DNA of 64,000 nucleotides from Puccinia triticina (Eukaryota > Basidiomycota > Pucciniomycetes > Pucciniales > Pucciniaceae). The position numbers and the translations under genes are program-made. The stretch covers positions 2,314,001-2,378,000 of the forward strand of contig NC_070568.1 in assembly GCF_026914185.1 (NCBI RefSeq). Reading direction: 5' to 3'. This document shows positions 10,970 to 22,900 of the stretch, one piece after another. Each line of letters begins with the position of its first letter. Position 1 is the first letter of the stretch. Under the pieces are notes generated by a model that was not told the origin of the DNA, searched no databases, and saw only the letters and a list, made by a program, of their open reading frames with translations.

Positions 10970-11574
10970 CACTACAACCTGTATCTCATATCCCATACAG
11001 GTTATCTGGTAAAAACACCAGGATATTTGGTAAAAAAAGGGGATATTTGGTATCATTATTTTTTTCCTTTGTCTGTGGCAACAACTTGTCACAGGCAATT
11101 CACAACAGGTCACAGAGGTATCACAACGTGTCACAAACATTTCACAACATGTCACAGACATTTCACAGCATGTCACACACATTTCTCAGCATGCCACAGA
11201 CATTTCACAGCATATCACAGACATTTCACAGCATGTCACAGACATTTCAAAGCATGTCACAGACACTTCACAGCATGTCACAGACATTTCAAAATATGTC
11301 ACAGGCATTTCACAAGATGCTACAGACATTTCACAAGAGGCTTCTGTGTGTAGCATCTTGTGAAATCTCTGTGACATGCTGTGAAATGTCTGACCTGCTG
11401 TGAAACGTTTGTGACATGTTGTGACCTGTCTATGACATGTTGTGAATTGCCTGTGATATGTTGTTGCCACGGACAAAGGAAAAAAACAATGATACCAAAT
11501 ATCCTGTTTTTTACCAAATATCCCAGTGTTTTTACCAGATAACCCGTATGGGATATGAGGTACAGGTTTTAGTG
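10970..11574. mobile_element. CACTA-type MITE, copy 1
   Basis: It begins CACTACAACCTGTATCTCAT and ends with the inverse of CACTAAAACCTGTACC. TTT lies on both sides, a 3-bp duplication typical of CACTA (EnSpm) elements. Terminal arms of about 130 bp include TTATCTGGTAAAAACACC. The interior is a 22-bp tandem repeat, ACAGACATTTCACAGCATGTC and variants, in one orientation to the left of centre and the opposite orientation to the right. CACTA elements are known for subterminal repeats that bind transposase, which this layout resembles. There is no coding capacity. Copy 2 is at 28155-28789. Confidence 0.9.
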
Positions 11575-11635
11575 TTTGGGGTAAGTAAAGAGAAGAAGCC
11601 GAAATTCCAACAACTTTTTTGAAGGGATTGGGAGT

Positions 11636-11790
11636 GCATGAGTGTTCACTCCAATTTTTTGGAGTGCATGGGAGCACCAATTATTTGGAGTGCATGGGTG
11701 TGCCCTCCAATTATTTGGAGTCCATGGGTGTGCACACCAAAAATGGTGTGCATGTGGTATTTCTTTGGTGTGCATAAAGGCTGACCCAAA
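11636..11790. repeat. TTGGAGTGCA array and GGCTGACCC end fragment
   Basis: Repeated TTATTTGGAGTGCATGGG units lead to GGTGTGCATAAAGGCTGACCC, the same type of end as the element at 25917-27279. No matching opposite end is visible, so this is a fragment. Confidence 0.6.
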
Positions 11791-12102
11791 AAATACATGC
11801 ATTTCAATACAATACTGCACAATACACAATACATGTAAAGTATCAGTTTCATTGTTGATGCAGCCCCAAGAAGCAAGAGCACATGACTACCCAGACACTC
11901 AACACCTCATGTTTTGCACACAGCAGTAGCAGTAGCAGGATTTGGGCCAACAACAAAACAACAACAAAAGGGGCCGGAGGAAAACAAGTGTGGAGAAGAG
12001 TGTGTGCAAGCATAATGGAGAAGAAAAAGGAGATGATAGGCCTAGATGTATACAAAAAAAAAGCACGGGGGAGAGATGAGGGCAAGGGGGGGGGGGGAAG
12101 AT

Positions 12103-14320
12103 TTACTTGAACATGCCGAGGCGTTTCTTGAGTTCGCTGACGCTGCCGAAGGCCTCCGGCTGGCCGGCGTCGTGATCGTGGGATGGGGGAGGGAGGGCGG
12201 GGGTGGGGGGTTTAGCGGAAGAGGATGTGGTGGCGCGTCTGCTGGGCGGGGGCGGGGGGGCGCGTTTGCCGATGGAGGAGGAGGGGGCGGGTTTGCCGGG
12301 GTACGAGCCTGTGCGTACGGGTGCACCGATGGTCGAGGAGGGGGGCCGGTGGATGTGGGGGTGGACGGTGCTGGAGGGCCGGAGCGCCGCGCTCTCCGAC
12401 TCGTCCTCCTCCTCCTCCTCTTCCTCCTCCGCATCTCCCCCCGGCCCATCCTCGTCCACGTAGTGTTCGTCCGGGTCCGCAAACGTGTCCTGCTGGCGCT
12501 CCGGGGTCAGATATCGCCCCGGTTCCGGCTCCTGCTCGGACACACAATACGCCGCGGGGAACATGCCGGTCCGGCCCGAGGCCTCGCTGCGGCCCACGAA
12601 CCATTGGGCGTTGATCTCGTTGGTCACCCGGACCCGGTCGCCGACCTCGAGCTCGAGCTCGTCGGACTCCGTCGCATTGTACGCCCACTTCGCCCGCATC
12701 ATCTTCCCGCCTCCTCCGCCCGTCGAGCCCTTGCCGTTCGTCGCTCCACCTCCACCTACAACCGAGCGGCGCAGGTTCGAGCTCGAGTTCTGGTTCCGGA
12801 GGGTCCCGTTGGACCGCCGGCGACTGCTGCTGTCCAACGTCGGCGAGAGCGAGTCGTCGGACTGGATCGAGGCCGTCGCGGGAGGCATCCCCGGGATCCG
12901 GACGCCCCCGTAGCGACTCCCATTCGGCGCGCTGGCAGGCGCCGGCTTTTCTTTCAACAGCGATCCGCGGCGGGAGGGTGGTTGGCGGGGCTTGGGCGGA
13001 GCGGTGACGGCCGGTCTGGGCTGGCGTCTGGCGCTGAGGTCCGGCTCGCGCGTCTCGTATTCGTTCTCCTCGTCCTGCTGCTCCGATCCGCCCTGCTCCT
13101 CCTCCTCCCCATCATCCTCCGAATAATGGGAGCGCGAGCGTCGGTGAGGGGCGGTCTTGCCCTTGATCAAGCTCCTCGAAGGCGGCGGAGGCTCGGCGCC
13201 GAACGAGTGGGCTGTTTTCTTGCGTTCACCACTACCAACCTTGAAGGCAGATCTTTTGTCGAGCGCACGTGGAGGAAGCAGATGTCAGAATGGCAGCGGT
13301 GGTGGCGAGAAGAGAGAGAGAGGAGGGACTCAAAACGGATCAACCCAGCTCCTTTTGAGATCATCGAGGATGCGCTTTTGCTCGTCGACCCAATTCGACT
13401 CGATTTCCAAGAGTCTAGTGAGAGCGATCATCTGATCAGCCTCGCTATCCTGGATAGCGACGGCCCGCTCCTGGACCTCCTCGCTCGTCTCCTCGTAGCG
13501 GTTCTTGGCCACTCGGAGGTCATCCTCGAGGTCCCTCTTCTCCTTCTTAGATTTCTGCACCTTGGCCAGCATGGCGTCGTACGTCAGTCGACGGGAGTCC
13601 AGCTTCTTGCGCTGGTTGGTGTATTCGGACATCTGCGCCAGCGATTTCTCCAGCGAGGTCAGCCAGCCTGAGTTCATGTGGTCGGCAAAGTTCGCCGTGG
13701 CCGTGGCCATCTGCTGCTGGGCTTTCCCGAAGGAGACCAATGCTTCGCCTGAGAAGAGTTTCCGGGGACAAGTCAGCTTGAAGAAGAAGAGCAAGGGAGG
13801 TGGGAGGGATGCGGGTGGACACACCAAAGGAGCTGTCGCTTCCAAACTCATCCCCATGGTTGGCCAAGACCAGGCCGAGGCCGTCGATCGGCAAGACCTT
13901 CCCGGTCTCGGTTCCTTCGGCCTCCAGTTTCCTGGTGAGATGCTTGGAGTACTCCTTGGAGACGGAGTACATCTTCTCGACGCCGGCCTTGCGCAGCTCG
14001 ACATCCTGCTCCAAGGACTGGAAATCTGCACAAGAAGATGCCCAGACTCGTCAGTGCAGTCAGTCAGTCGGGCTTGGCATGATTGGCCTGGGCCCACCTT
14101 CACTCAGTCTGTACAAAAAAGGGGCCAAAGGAGCGCAGTCAGTCGATCCAGTGCTGTGGGATATTCAGAGTGGAGGTGGGACTCAACTCAGTCTTCTGCT
14201 GGCCCCCGAGCTTCTCGCCGGTCCACTAGCACAGCGAGTCAGTCAGGCGGCTGTGTGGTGGGCAGGGCAGAGCGAGGGACAGACCTGTTTGAGTTTTCCG
14301 ATGCGCTTGTTGACCTTCAT
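12103..14320 (-). CDS. BAR and SH3 domain protein (endophilin-like)
   Basis: Five exons on the minus strand: 14320-14285, 14225-14183, 14025-13825, 13748-13345 and about 13239-12103, giving about 606 residues. The first three junctions keep the BAR reading frame and use GT-AG sites. The exon 4/5 junction is the least certain. The start MKVNKRIGKLKQWTGEKLGG is the amphipathic start typical of fungal BAR proteins. Residues 1-228 form the coiled BAR domain, with the conserved run SLAQMSEYTNQRKKLDSRRL. A long acidic and Ser/Pro-rich linker follows. An SH3 domain lies near residues 408-465 (AKWAYNATESDELELEVGD, WFVGR, GMFPAAY). The C-terminal tail is proline-rich and ends KKRLGMFK. The family bends membranes and links them to actin or endocytic partners through SH3; that role is inferred. 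The downstream neighbour of MRD1 on the same strand. Long open frames on the opposite strand are shadows. Confidence 0.88.
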
Positions 14321-14732
14321 GGCGTGGCGTGGTGGGTTGTGGGCTGGTTTGCTGGGGATGGGGTCTGGGGGTGGTGGGTGTGGAGTGGTGTTACCCGGCT
14401 GTCCGACCGGGGGGCTGGCGGGTACTCCCGTGGTCTCTGGCGGAGAATGAAGGGTCTCTGTTGCCTGGCACACTCACCAATTTTCCTCAACATCGCCAGC
14501 TATCCGGGGGGACCCTGCAGGAGGGGCGGGGCAACCAAGCTTGCTCCCGATCTGCGAAGAAGACACACACACTGGGTCTCCGGGCAACGGCGGATCTGAG
14601 CCCTGCCAACCAGCAGCTGCCTGCGCACAGAAACCACGCCAACAACCAGCATCATCATCATCAACCCGTGTCAGGGCAGTCGAAACAACAGTGTACACAT
14701 GTACTTGGCTCGATCACGAAATTAGTTACGAC

Positions 14733-14765
<33 letters not shown>

Positions 14766-14898
14766 ACATGAGGAGATGTGAAATGGACTGTGTGTTGCGC
14801 CGGTGATGAGAAGAGCGGGGCGGGGGATGACAATAGCGAGGGAGAAGTTGTATTGCGACCGGCTACATGAGCCGGGTCAGCAGAGCCTTGAGCGCCGC
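14321..14898. promoter_or_regulatory. BAR-SH3 promoter region and MRD1 3' flank
   Basis: A gap of 578 bp between two co-oriented minus-strand genes. It holds an A-run of nearly 30 nt (14731-14760), a likely nucleosome-poor or terminator-associated tract. On the minus strand it also has splice-like signals (TTCTTCGCAG and GTGAGTG) that could mark a 5' untranslated intron of the BAR-SH3 gene. No coding sequence seen. Confidence 0.45.
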
Positions 14899-17775
14899 TC
14901 AGCCAACCAAGAACTCGGGCACATCCTGGCCATCCTCACCGGCGTCCGTCGGATGAAGCCCGACGAACTTCTTCTTCTGGTAGGGCGTGGGGGTCTGGAG
15001 GGTGAGGAGCGCGGACTGGTCGGCCCTGAGCCTGTGCAAGTCGAGCGCCTTGGCGTCGGCCTCGTCGTGGGCGTACTCGATCACGAGATGGCGGCCGAGG
15101 AGGTGGGAGAAGCGGAGGCTCTTGAGGGCCTCGGCGGCCTCCTTCTTGGTGTGGAACTCGACGAAGCCGAACCCGCGCGACTTGCGGTCGAGCTTCTTGG
15201 GCAGCCGGACCGACTTGAGCTTGCCATAGACCCCAAAGAGCTCGGAGAGCTCCTTCCTGCTGATCTCGAACGGCAAGTTCTTGATCATCAGCTTGCTCGT
15301 CGTCTTGCTCTTCTTGCCGCCAGCCAGCTCTCCCTTCTTCTCCTCCTCCTCCTCCTCCTCCTCCCGGCCCTGTTTCGCAAACTTCAGCGCCAGACTGTGG
15401 CCGTCCAAGCAACAGCCCTGCATCCGCTGGAGCCCCTGCTGGGCGGCCTCGACCGTCCGGAAGCCGACGAACCCGAAGCCCATGCTCAGACGAGGCCCGC
15501 CCGCATTCTTCGGATCCGGCTTGGTCTGGATGCGCGCGAACAGGTATCCGGGCAGGCTGGAGAAGCGGGAGGCCAAGGCCTCCGAGCTCGTTCCAAACGA
15601 CAGATTCTTCACAAACAGCGTCGACCCGGGCTCGCCAACCGCTTCTTCCGCCTCTGCTTTCGACGGCTTGCTTTCCTTGACGACAACCACTGCCGAGTCG
15701 GGCTGAGCAGGATCGATCTTCCACAGATCCAGCGGCGCCTTTTCGAGGTACAGGACCGAGTTCCCGATCCGCTTGTAAGCCAGCGATCTGAACGCGCTTC
15801 TCGCGTCCTCCTTGTCGCCCATCTCCACCACCGCGATCGTCCCGGACGGGGGCATCAAGACCTTGAGCACCGAGCCGTGCTCGGAGAAGAGCGCCTTGAC
15901 GACAGTCGTCGAGGTGTTGTAGGGGATGTTCTTGACCAGGATCGTGGTGGGCGAGCGGGCTGACTTGAGCTTCTCGAACGCTTCCACATCGATCCCGTTG
16001 TCTTCGAGAAACTGCTTCGTCTCGTTGATCACATGGGTCTCTGCTAAGGCTAGCTTGACTGCGGGGTTTTGGGCGTCCGGGTTGAAGAGCTCAGCCTTGG
16101 TGATCTTGAGTCGATCGGCCACCGAAGATGCGACAGCATCCGACTATGTACGGAAGAAAGTCAAGGTTGAGTCCAAGCATCACTGTGTGAGATCTCAGAA
16201 GCAAGACTGACATTCATGTACAAAGTAGCCCAGTTAAACTGTTTGCTGCTCTCCAACTTGCGTTTGGCATCCTGCTCCATCTTGACGGAATTGTGCGGTT
16301 TGGAAGCCGGATCGGCGCGCGAGTTGCGGGTGACAGCGGGCAGGATGTGGAGAAGCCGGCCTTGAAAGTCGCTCTGGTCTAGCTTGCGGTAGGCTTCGAG
16401 CGCATCTGACGATCGGCTGAAGCTCACGTAGCCGAGGCCCTTGGGTTTGCGTTCATGGTCGAGAAGAATGTGGACCTGCAGCAACCCAGGACTCAGTGAG
16501 TGAGCATTCCTTAAAGCGCCACACGATTTGATGGCATCTCTTAGATATGAACTCAACCAACTTGGGCAACGTTACCAAACGGCTCAAAGAGCGCTCGGAT
16601 CTCCTCTTCGGTGACGGAGAAGGCCAAGTTGCGCAAGAACAGCCGGCCGCTCTCGAGGATCGTTGTCTCGTCGCTAGCCACGGCGGGTTCGGGCGGCTTG
16701 GAGCCATCATGGGGTTTCTTGGATTGCTGCTGGTCATCCGGAGCCGCTTTCTGGTCGCCGTTCTCGGCCAGGTCCTCCTCTTCCTGATCCCACTCCTTAG
16801 ATTCGGATGAAGGCTCCTTCGGATCAGGCTGAAGATCGACAGTGTCCGCGAGCTTCCTTTTCATCCGCCGGGCCAGGTATTCTTTGTCTGTGATATCTTC
16901 ATCATCACCGATCACCGGTGGAGGCGAGGAAGAGCGGCTGGATGAGGAGCCGTCGAGAGGTGGTTGATTCTCCGTGGGGGGGTCTTCAGGCTCAGGCTGT
17001 GGTGGAGCAGCAGCGTTGGTGGTGGGTTGTTGAGGAATAGACAGCTCCATGATTTCGTGGACCAGGGACTTATTTTTGCGAGGATGAGAGAGGGACATGA
17101 ATTCGGCAAACTGGGAATCCTGTGGTTTTTCGGCCGCCTCGAGTTTAGTTTTCTTCTTGGGTGGATAGTCGGCAGGGGAGGAACTCTGGAGTGTGGGGCG
17201 AGTCATAAAAGGTCAGCAGTTGAGTCTGTGAGAGTTCGTGAGAAGGGGGGAGGACGGACTGTGGAGGGGTCATTCTGGGCGGATGCGCGAGTCTTTGTGG
17301 ACGGCTCGATGCCCTTTGCCCATTCGACGGAGACCCTGCTGCCGGTGCCCCCGCCCGCCCGGCCATCGACCCAGGTACCCTCCCAGACATCCTTGATCCA
17401 CGCCGCCTGCTCCTGGGACTTGTATCCCACAAAGGCCATCCGCCGCGACCGGCCGAGCTGGTTGAGCAGAACCTTCACATCCGTCGGCCGGGGGGTGGTG
17501 TGGTCCAGGGCGGCTGGAGCGGAGATGCCCTTCGGCGGATTCGCGAGAAGCTCGGTGAGCCCAGCCGTCGTCAGATCGGCTGGCAGTGATCCGAACAGGA
17601 GTCGAGGCCTGCCGTCAATCGAGAAGGAAAGCCGGTCAGCTGGTGCTCTCGAGACATCCCAAGGGGAGGGAGACACTCACATGGCGCTTCTTGGCTGCAG
17701 TGTGCTGGCTGGGGGGAAGCTTGTCGGCGGCCAACTCGGAAGGGTTTCCTCCAGTTTCGGGCGAGTTTCAGACAT
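14899..17775 (-). CDS. MRD1: Multiple RNA-binding domain protein 1, pre-rRNA processing factor
   Basis: Five exons (17775-17681, 17608-17260, 17185-16562, 16475-16212, 16143-14899) join in frame to about 858 residues, close to yeast Mrd1. Five RRM domains are visible: a divergent RRM1 around residues 32-130 (RLLFGSLPADL, RRMAFVGYK), RRM2 across the exon 3/4 junction (RLFLRNLAFSVTEEEI, GLGYVSF), RRM3 near 510 (TTILVKNIPYNTS), RRM4 near 617 (TLFVKNLSFGTS, GFGFVGF) and RRM5 near 722 (KLMIKNLPFEISRKELSELF, RGFGFVEF). The linker motif WATLYMNSDAVASSVADRL matches the family. Mrd1 binds pre-rRNA in the nucleolus and is needed for cleavages at sites A0-A2 of the small-subunit processome. The start is set by exon 1, whose last two bases plus the first base of exon 2 make one codon. 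The exon 2 donor (GTCCGT) is weak, so that junction is less sure. Divergent from RPC40 across 110 bp. Confidence 0.92.
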
Positions 17776-17885
17776 GGCATATTGCATATTGCGGGTGATG
17801 CATACACAGCCTCCTTCCATCGGCGCATACATCCACCCTCATCACCACCAAAAAAAAAAAAAAAAGAAAAAACCAACCACCGCAC
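17776..17885. promoter_or_regulatory. 110-bp bidirectional promoter between MRD1 and RPC40
   Basis: The two start codons face away from each other with only 110 bp between them. The segment contains a poly(dA) tract next to the RPC40 ATG (about 17850-17873), a CATATTGCATATTGC direct repeat next to the MRD1 ATG, and CATCACC repeats. Poly(dA:dT) tracts commonly exclude nucleosomes. Co-regulation of the two ribosome-production genes is inferred from the layout. Confidence 0.75.
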
Positions 17886-19482
17886 ATGGCAGACCACGGC
17901 ATCCTTCCACCGGGCCTGAACCCAGACACGCTCTCGACGAGGCTCAACCCGAGGCACCACGTCAAGCTCGAGGCGGAGAAAGTGCAGGACGTGAGCAGAC
18001 CCTGCGCAACCGGCCGCCGGCGAGTGCTGACTTCTAGCACACCACAGGTCGCAGCGAACGACTTCCCGGGACATTGGCCGGGCGAACACCACGCCTGGGA
18101 CATCCAGACATTCAAGAAGGTCAGCACCCACCGGGCAGGCGCTGTTCTGGGATGGAGAAGAAAGCTTACCCAGACTCTGTGTGTGTGTGTGGGTTGATGA
18201 AGAAAGAACCTGAAGATCCAGATCTCGCGGCTCTCGAGCACGTCGATCGAGTTCGACCTGATTGGGATCGATGCGAGCATCGCAAACGCGATCCGGCGGA
18301 TCATGCTCGCCGAAGTGAGTGGGCGAAAGCAAGCGATACCCGGAGATGTCGACCATCCAGAGTGGTGATCCTCCCCCTCCTCTCTCTCCGCCCCTTCTTG
18401 TGTGTGTGTAGGTACCCACCGTAGCCATCGAGGACGTGTTCGTCTGGAACAACACCTCGCTCGTCCACGACGAAGTCCTGGCCCAAAGACTGGGCCTCGT
18501 GCCCTTGAAAATCGACCCCCGCCTCGTCGACATGCGCACCGGTTCGTCCCCCTTCCTCGGTTTTTTCTCTTTCACAGTTGCTCACCCTCTGGTGGCCCAT
18601 CAGACGAAGGCGCAACCGACCTCAACACGATCGTGTTCAAGTTGGTCGTCAATTGTCGGCGGAAGCCGAACGTGTCCAAGACTGAAAAAGACCCCACAAT
18701 CCTCTACGAGAACGCCCTAGGTACCGGTCTCCCCTCCCGCTCACTAAAAAAAAAAAAAACAAGATTGTTTATAGTGTGTTTTTCAGTGACAACGGATGCG
18801 CTGGAATGGGAGCCGAAGGGCGACCAGCCGGAGATGTTCGGCGCCGACCCGCCGCGGCCGGTGCAGAAAGACATCGTGTTAGTGAAGATGCGGCCGGGGC
18901 AAGAGATCCGGGCGGAGATGCACTGTGTGAAGGGGATCGCGAAGGACCATGCGAAGTTCTCGCCCGTCGGCAAGTGTCTGTCTCTCCTATCCCACCTAGT
19001 GCAGCCGAATCTGACGCGCTGTGTGTGTGTGTGTGTGTGTGGGTGGGATCACAGCTACGGCCTCCTACAGACTGCTGCCCCACATCATCATCCACGAGCC
19101 GATCCCCGAGGCCGACTGTCAGAAGTTCCAGGCCTGCTTCTCCCCCGGCGTCATCGCCATCGTCCCCGGGCCCACCGGCGCCTCCAAGACCTGCGTCGTC
19201 AAGAACCCGCGCAACGACTCCGTCAGTCGGGAGGTCCTGCGCCATCCCGAGTTCGAGGGGAAGGTCTCCCTCGGCCGCGTCCGCGATCATTTCATCTGTG
19301 CGTCCTCCTCCCACCCTCCTCCAAGTCTCCAGTGGACTCATTCGTACTCTGTTTCAGTCAATGTCGAGTCCACCGGCGTCTATTCGCCCCAAGAAATACC
19401 ACTGGAAGCCTGTGAGGTCCTGCTCTCCAAGATCAGGACTGTGAGAGCTTCGTTGAAGCTACGGATGGATGCAATGCTATAA
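17886..19482 (+). CDS. RPC40: DNA-directed RNA polymerases I and III subunit RPAC1 (AC40)
   Basis: Eight exons (17886-17990, 18048-18119, 18207-18314, 18412-18541, 18604-18720, 18787-18969, 19055-19297, 19358-19482) join in frame to 360 residues, similar to yeast AC40. Signature runs: [58 protein letters not shown] and [14 protein letters not shown], followed by the insert domain and [18 protein letters not shown]. The protein pairs with AC19 and is the alpha-like assembly platform shared by Pol I and Pol III. Intron 6 (18970-19054) starts GCAAGT, and the conserved reading SPVATASYR requires that junction, so it is a GC-AG intron. Several introns contain GT repeats (18181-18191, 18400-18409, 19021-19041). 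Confidence 0.94.
18970..19054 (+). other. GC-AG intron in RPC40
   Basis: The donor is G|GCAAGT and the acceptor ATCACAG|C. The first in-frame GT alternative (18974) shifts the frame and breaks the conserved ATASYR segment. The intron carries a run of about ten GT dinucleotides. Confidence 0.85.
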
Positions 19483-19960
19483 TTCTCTTTTCCTCTTCTT
19501 TCTGTAAAAAAAGTTACATTCACAAAATCAACAAAGGAACCTAAAAGAAGCCTTGCTTTCCGTGATTCAAACCCCCAAGGACTCCATGATGACTTCCAAA
19601 TCCTGTAAGCATACGTCGAAAATCTGCTGCAGTTGTATTTGAGGAACGCATTAGTCCTGGGTGAAGTCGAGCGAAGACCACCAGAAGAATCGAAATGATG
19701 GGCTGCTCGTCTAATTTCGATGATGATGAATTACAAATATCTTAATAGTTACGTGAAGAACACCAACAAAGATTCTCGCACAGTTCTACGTTTTCAACAG
19801 CATAAAGATGGATGGGATGTACATTCACCAATTCGGACTAATCAATGGTACATCGCAGCATGCATGTACACAGCTGTTCCACGCGGGGGTGGATTAAAAA
19901 AAAGATACACAAAAGAAGGGGATGGAAGTGTCCGATGAGGGTACCAGGGCAGGACTGGTC
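19483..19960. other. Convergent 3' flanks of RPC40 and Lon
   Basis: A 478-bp gap between the two stop codons. T-rich and A-rich stretches (TTTTCCTCTTCTTTCTG after RPC40, A-runs near 19896) suit polyadenylation on both strands. No gene seen. Confidence 0.5.
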
Positions 19961-22900
19961 TCATAAGAAGCTCCCGGCGGCTCGGGCGCGCAGGTTGAAC
20001 AAGTCGGGCTGGCGGAGGCCACCGCCGAGCAGGGAGTGAGGGAGTGCGGAAGGAGCCTCGGCCGAGGAGGAGGCGGGGGCGGTCCAGAGCTGGTCCTTGA
20101 ACACGATCCGGACGACCTCGTACAACGAGCCCACGTAGCGCACCGACACCTTGTTAGCGAGCGTGCGCAGGCCCTCGTCCGCGTCGACGTCTTTCGCGTT
20201 CTTGGCCGGGATGAGGATCTGGGTGATGCCTGCCCTGCTCGCTGCCAACACCTGCCAACAACATTGGGGAAGAGGGCCAGTTAGCACGAGGTTGAGGGGA
20301 GAGAGGGAGGAGGGCGCGTGCCTTTTCGCGGATCCCGCCGACGGGCAGGACTTGTCCTCGGAGCGAGATCTCGCCGGTGACGGCCACGGTGTTGTCGACG
20401 ACGAGGCCAGAGAGCAAGGAGACGAGGGCGACGACCAAGGCGACGCCCGCCGACGGGCCGTCTTTCTTGACTGCGCCTGAGGGGAAATGGATGTGCACAT
20501 CCCTCGTCCCGTCGATCTTGCCCGGATCCACATTCATCACAGACGCATTCGCCTTGATCCAGCTCAACGCTAGCTCCGCTGACTCCTTGATCACCGAGCC
20601 CAGCGAGCCCGTTAGCTTTAGCAAACCTTTCCCCGGGTAACTCGTCGCTTCTATGTACAGGATCGACCCGTTTCCGCTCCCTTGATACGCCATTCCTATC
20701 GCCACTCCCGGCTTCAATTTCACATCCGAGACTTCCATCTCATCTGTGAAACAAAACGCTCATGTTAGTGTTAATCTTCGACTGGGTCAAGATCAGTAAC
20801 TCACAAGGTTCAGGCCCAAGAATTCGGCGCACATCTTCCAGGTCTATCTTGGCTTTGAATTGCACGGCCTGGTCTTGGTCGGACTTGTGCTCACGATCTT
20901 GGACGAGCTCTAAGACTTTAGCGCGACAGAGCGCCCCAATCTCTCTTTCCAAACCTCGGACGCCGGACTCATTCGTATAACTCAAGATGATTTTTTTCAA
21001 GACTTGGTGGTCGTCGACAATGAATTGGTGCGGCAGAAGCGAGTAATTGTTCATTTGCTTGGGGATCAAGTTCCGGCTTGCGATGTTGATCTTCTCGTCC
21101 AACGAGTACCCATCCACTTGGATGGTCTCCAGTCGGTCTAATAGTGGCGCAGAGATCGTCGACGTCGAGTTGGCAGTCGCCAGAAACAAGACTGACGAGA
21201 GGTCGATAGGGGTATTGATGTAGTGGTCGACAAAGGTCAAGTTTTGTTCGGGGTCCAATACTTCCAGGAGAGCTGAGGCTGGGTCCCCGTTAATGCTTCT
21301 GTTGCCTACTTTATCAATCTCATCCCTACAATAATATCAAGTCAGCCAGGCCTGGATTCTCCAAGACATCATGATTGACTTACAGGAGGATCACCGGATC
21401 ATTCACGCCGACTCGTCTCAAAGCTTGGACGATGGAGCCAGGCATCGATCCAACATAAGTTCGGCGATGGCCTCTGATCTCCGATTCATCTTTGACCCCA
21501 CCCAGACTGATTCGATAGAACTTCTTGTTGAGCGCCTTTGCAATACTTCTGGCCACAGAGGTTTTACCCACCCCTGGAGGGCCGACCAATAAGAGGATCG
21601 GCGCAGGTTTCTTGCCGGTCTCTTTGGGTGAGCCGGCAAGTCCCGAGCGATCAACTGTTGGTCTATCGAGATGATTGTCAGATGGCTCGACGAGGAAAGT
21701 GGGGTCCACGGTGTCTTTCCAAAGCCGGCTGATTTTGGATTCGTTGGGAGGTTGATTGGATGATGAGCTGTTTGGGGAGGAGGTCTGTTGTGTATTGGCT
21801 GCTGCTCGGGTTTCAAGATCAACACGGAGTTTGATGACGGCGAGGAATTCGACCAAGCGTTGTTTGACTTTGAGCATTCCGAAATGGTCGATGTCGAGTT
21901 GAGCGCGGGCCTTTTCGAGGAAACCTTTGGCGAGGAGGGCCTGGTTGGTCAGGTTGATGGTACTCTTGGACCAGGGAAGCTCGAGCATGACCTCGAGATA
22001 ATTCTTGATGACACTGTGTTCTACCGAGCTGGGCTGGATGGATGATAGTCGCTTGAGTTCCTTGGAACAGATCTGGAAAGCTTCTTGGCTCATGCCGGAG
22101 GACTGTATCTTTTTCTCGAGCTCTTTGTGCTCGTCCCCTTCCGAATCAATCTCGCCAAACGGGCTTCCCTGATCGAACATCCCCGAGCTGCTGCGACGAG
22201 GAGCGCCACCGATGATGATCGGACGAGAGAAGGGACGTGGTCTGGGGTAAGTAATGCGGAGCGGGCGTGATTTGTCGTTGGGATGATGATTGAACATGGA
22301 TTGGTTGTTGGATTGGTAGAGTTGGCTGAGCTGTTCGATTCCATTAGCGAGTTGGGAGTTGATGGCCTTCAATCGACTGCGTATCAAGAGTTCTTTCTGT
22401 TGAGGGGTGAGGCTGGAGGAGGAGGAGGAGTCTGCGGATTTTGTAGTGCTGATCTGGGCGCCGTCGGACTGGGCGTTGAAGATGTGGATCTGGTCTGAGA
22501 TGCGAGTGAGCAGTTGGATGAATTTCTCGAGTTTGACTTGTGAGTTGTAGTAGCTCAAGAACTCGAGCTTGTCCTGCCAGGGGATCAGCTGGATATCCCG
22601 GATCATGAGATCGACGAGGAAGGAGAGCTGGCTGGGCTGTAAGGAGTCGATGAGCCTGTCGATCTGCGGCTTCGGGTCATGGGCACGCTGACGAGGGGTG
22701 ATGGCATTGGCGAGTAGGAGGATGAATCGGGTGATGGCGGCCTTGAACTGTTCGAGCAGGGCGGATGGTTCGAGGGCAATCTCCGGGAAGCTGGAGATCT
22801 GAGCCTGGAGGGGTGTTTGGAGATTGCTGAAGCTGGTGAGCTTGAATCGGTGGATGCCGATCAGGCTGAGTTTCAGAGAATGGTTCGCAGTCGAATGGTC

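Noticed and set aside
11040..11360. Regular 22-bp repeats resembling a CRISPR array
   Set aside because: There are no unique spacers, the units are contiguous and flip orientation at the centre, and they lie between CACTA ends in a eukaryotic genome.
12046..13671. A 541-codon plus-strand open frame across the BAR-SH3 gene
   Set aside because: It is the antisense of GC-rich coding sequence, with biased, domain-less composition, whereas the minus strand gives BAR and SH3 domains.
13505..14599. A 364-codon plus-strand frame across the BAR exons
   Set aside because: Antisense shadow; it crosses introns of the real gene and has no recognisable domain.
14803..15963. A 386-codon plus-strand frame across MRD1
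   Set aside because: Antisense of the RRM-coding exon; Leu/Glu-rich by codon mirroring only.
19961..20000. Stop-codon readthrough creating a peroxisomal signal on Lon
   Set aside because: The downstream in-frame extension to the next stop does not end in a PTS1-like tripeptide.
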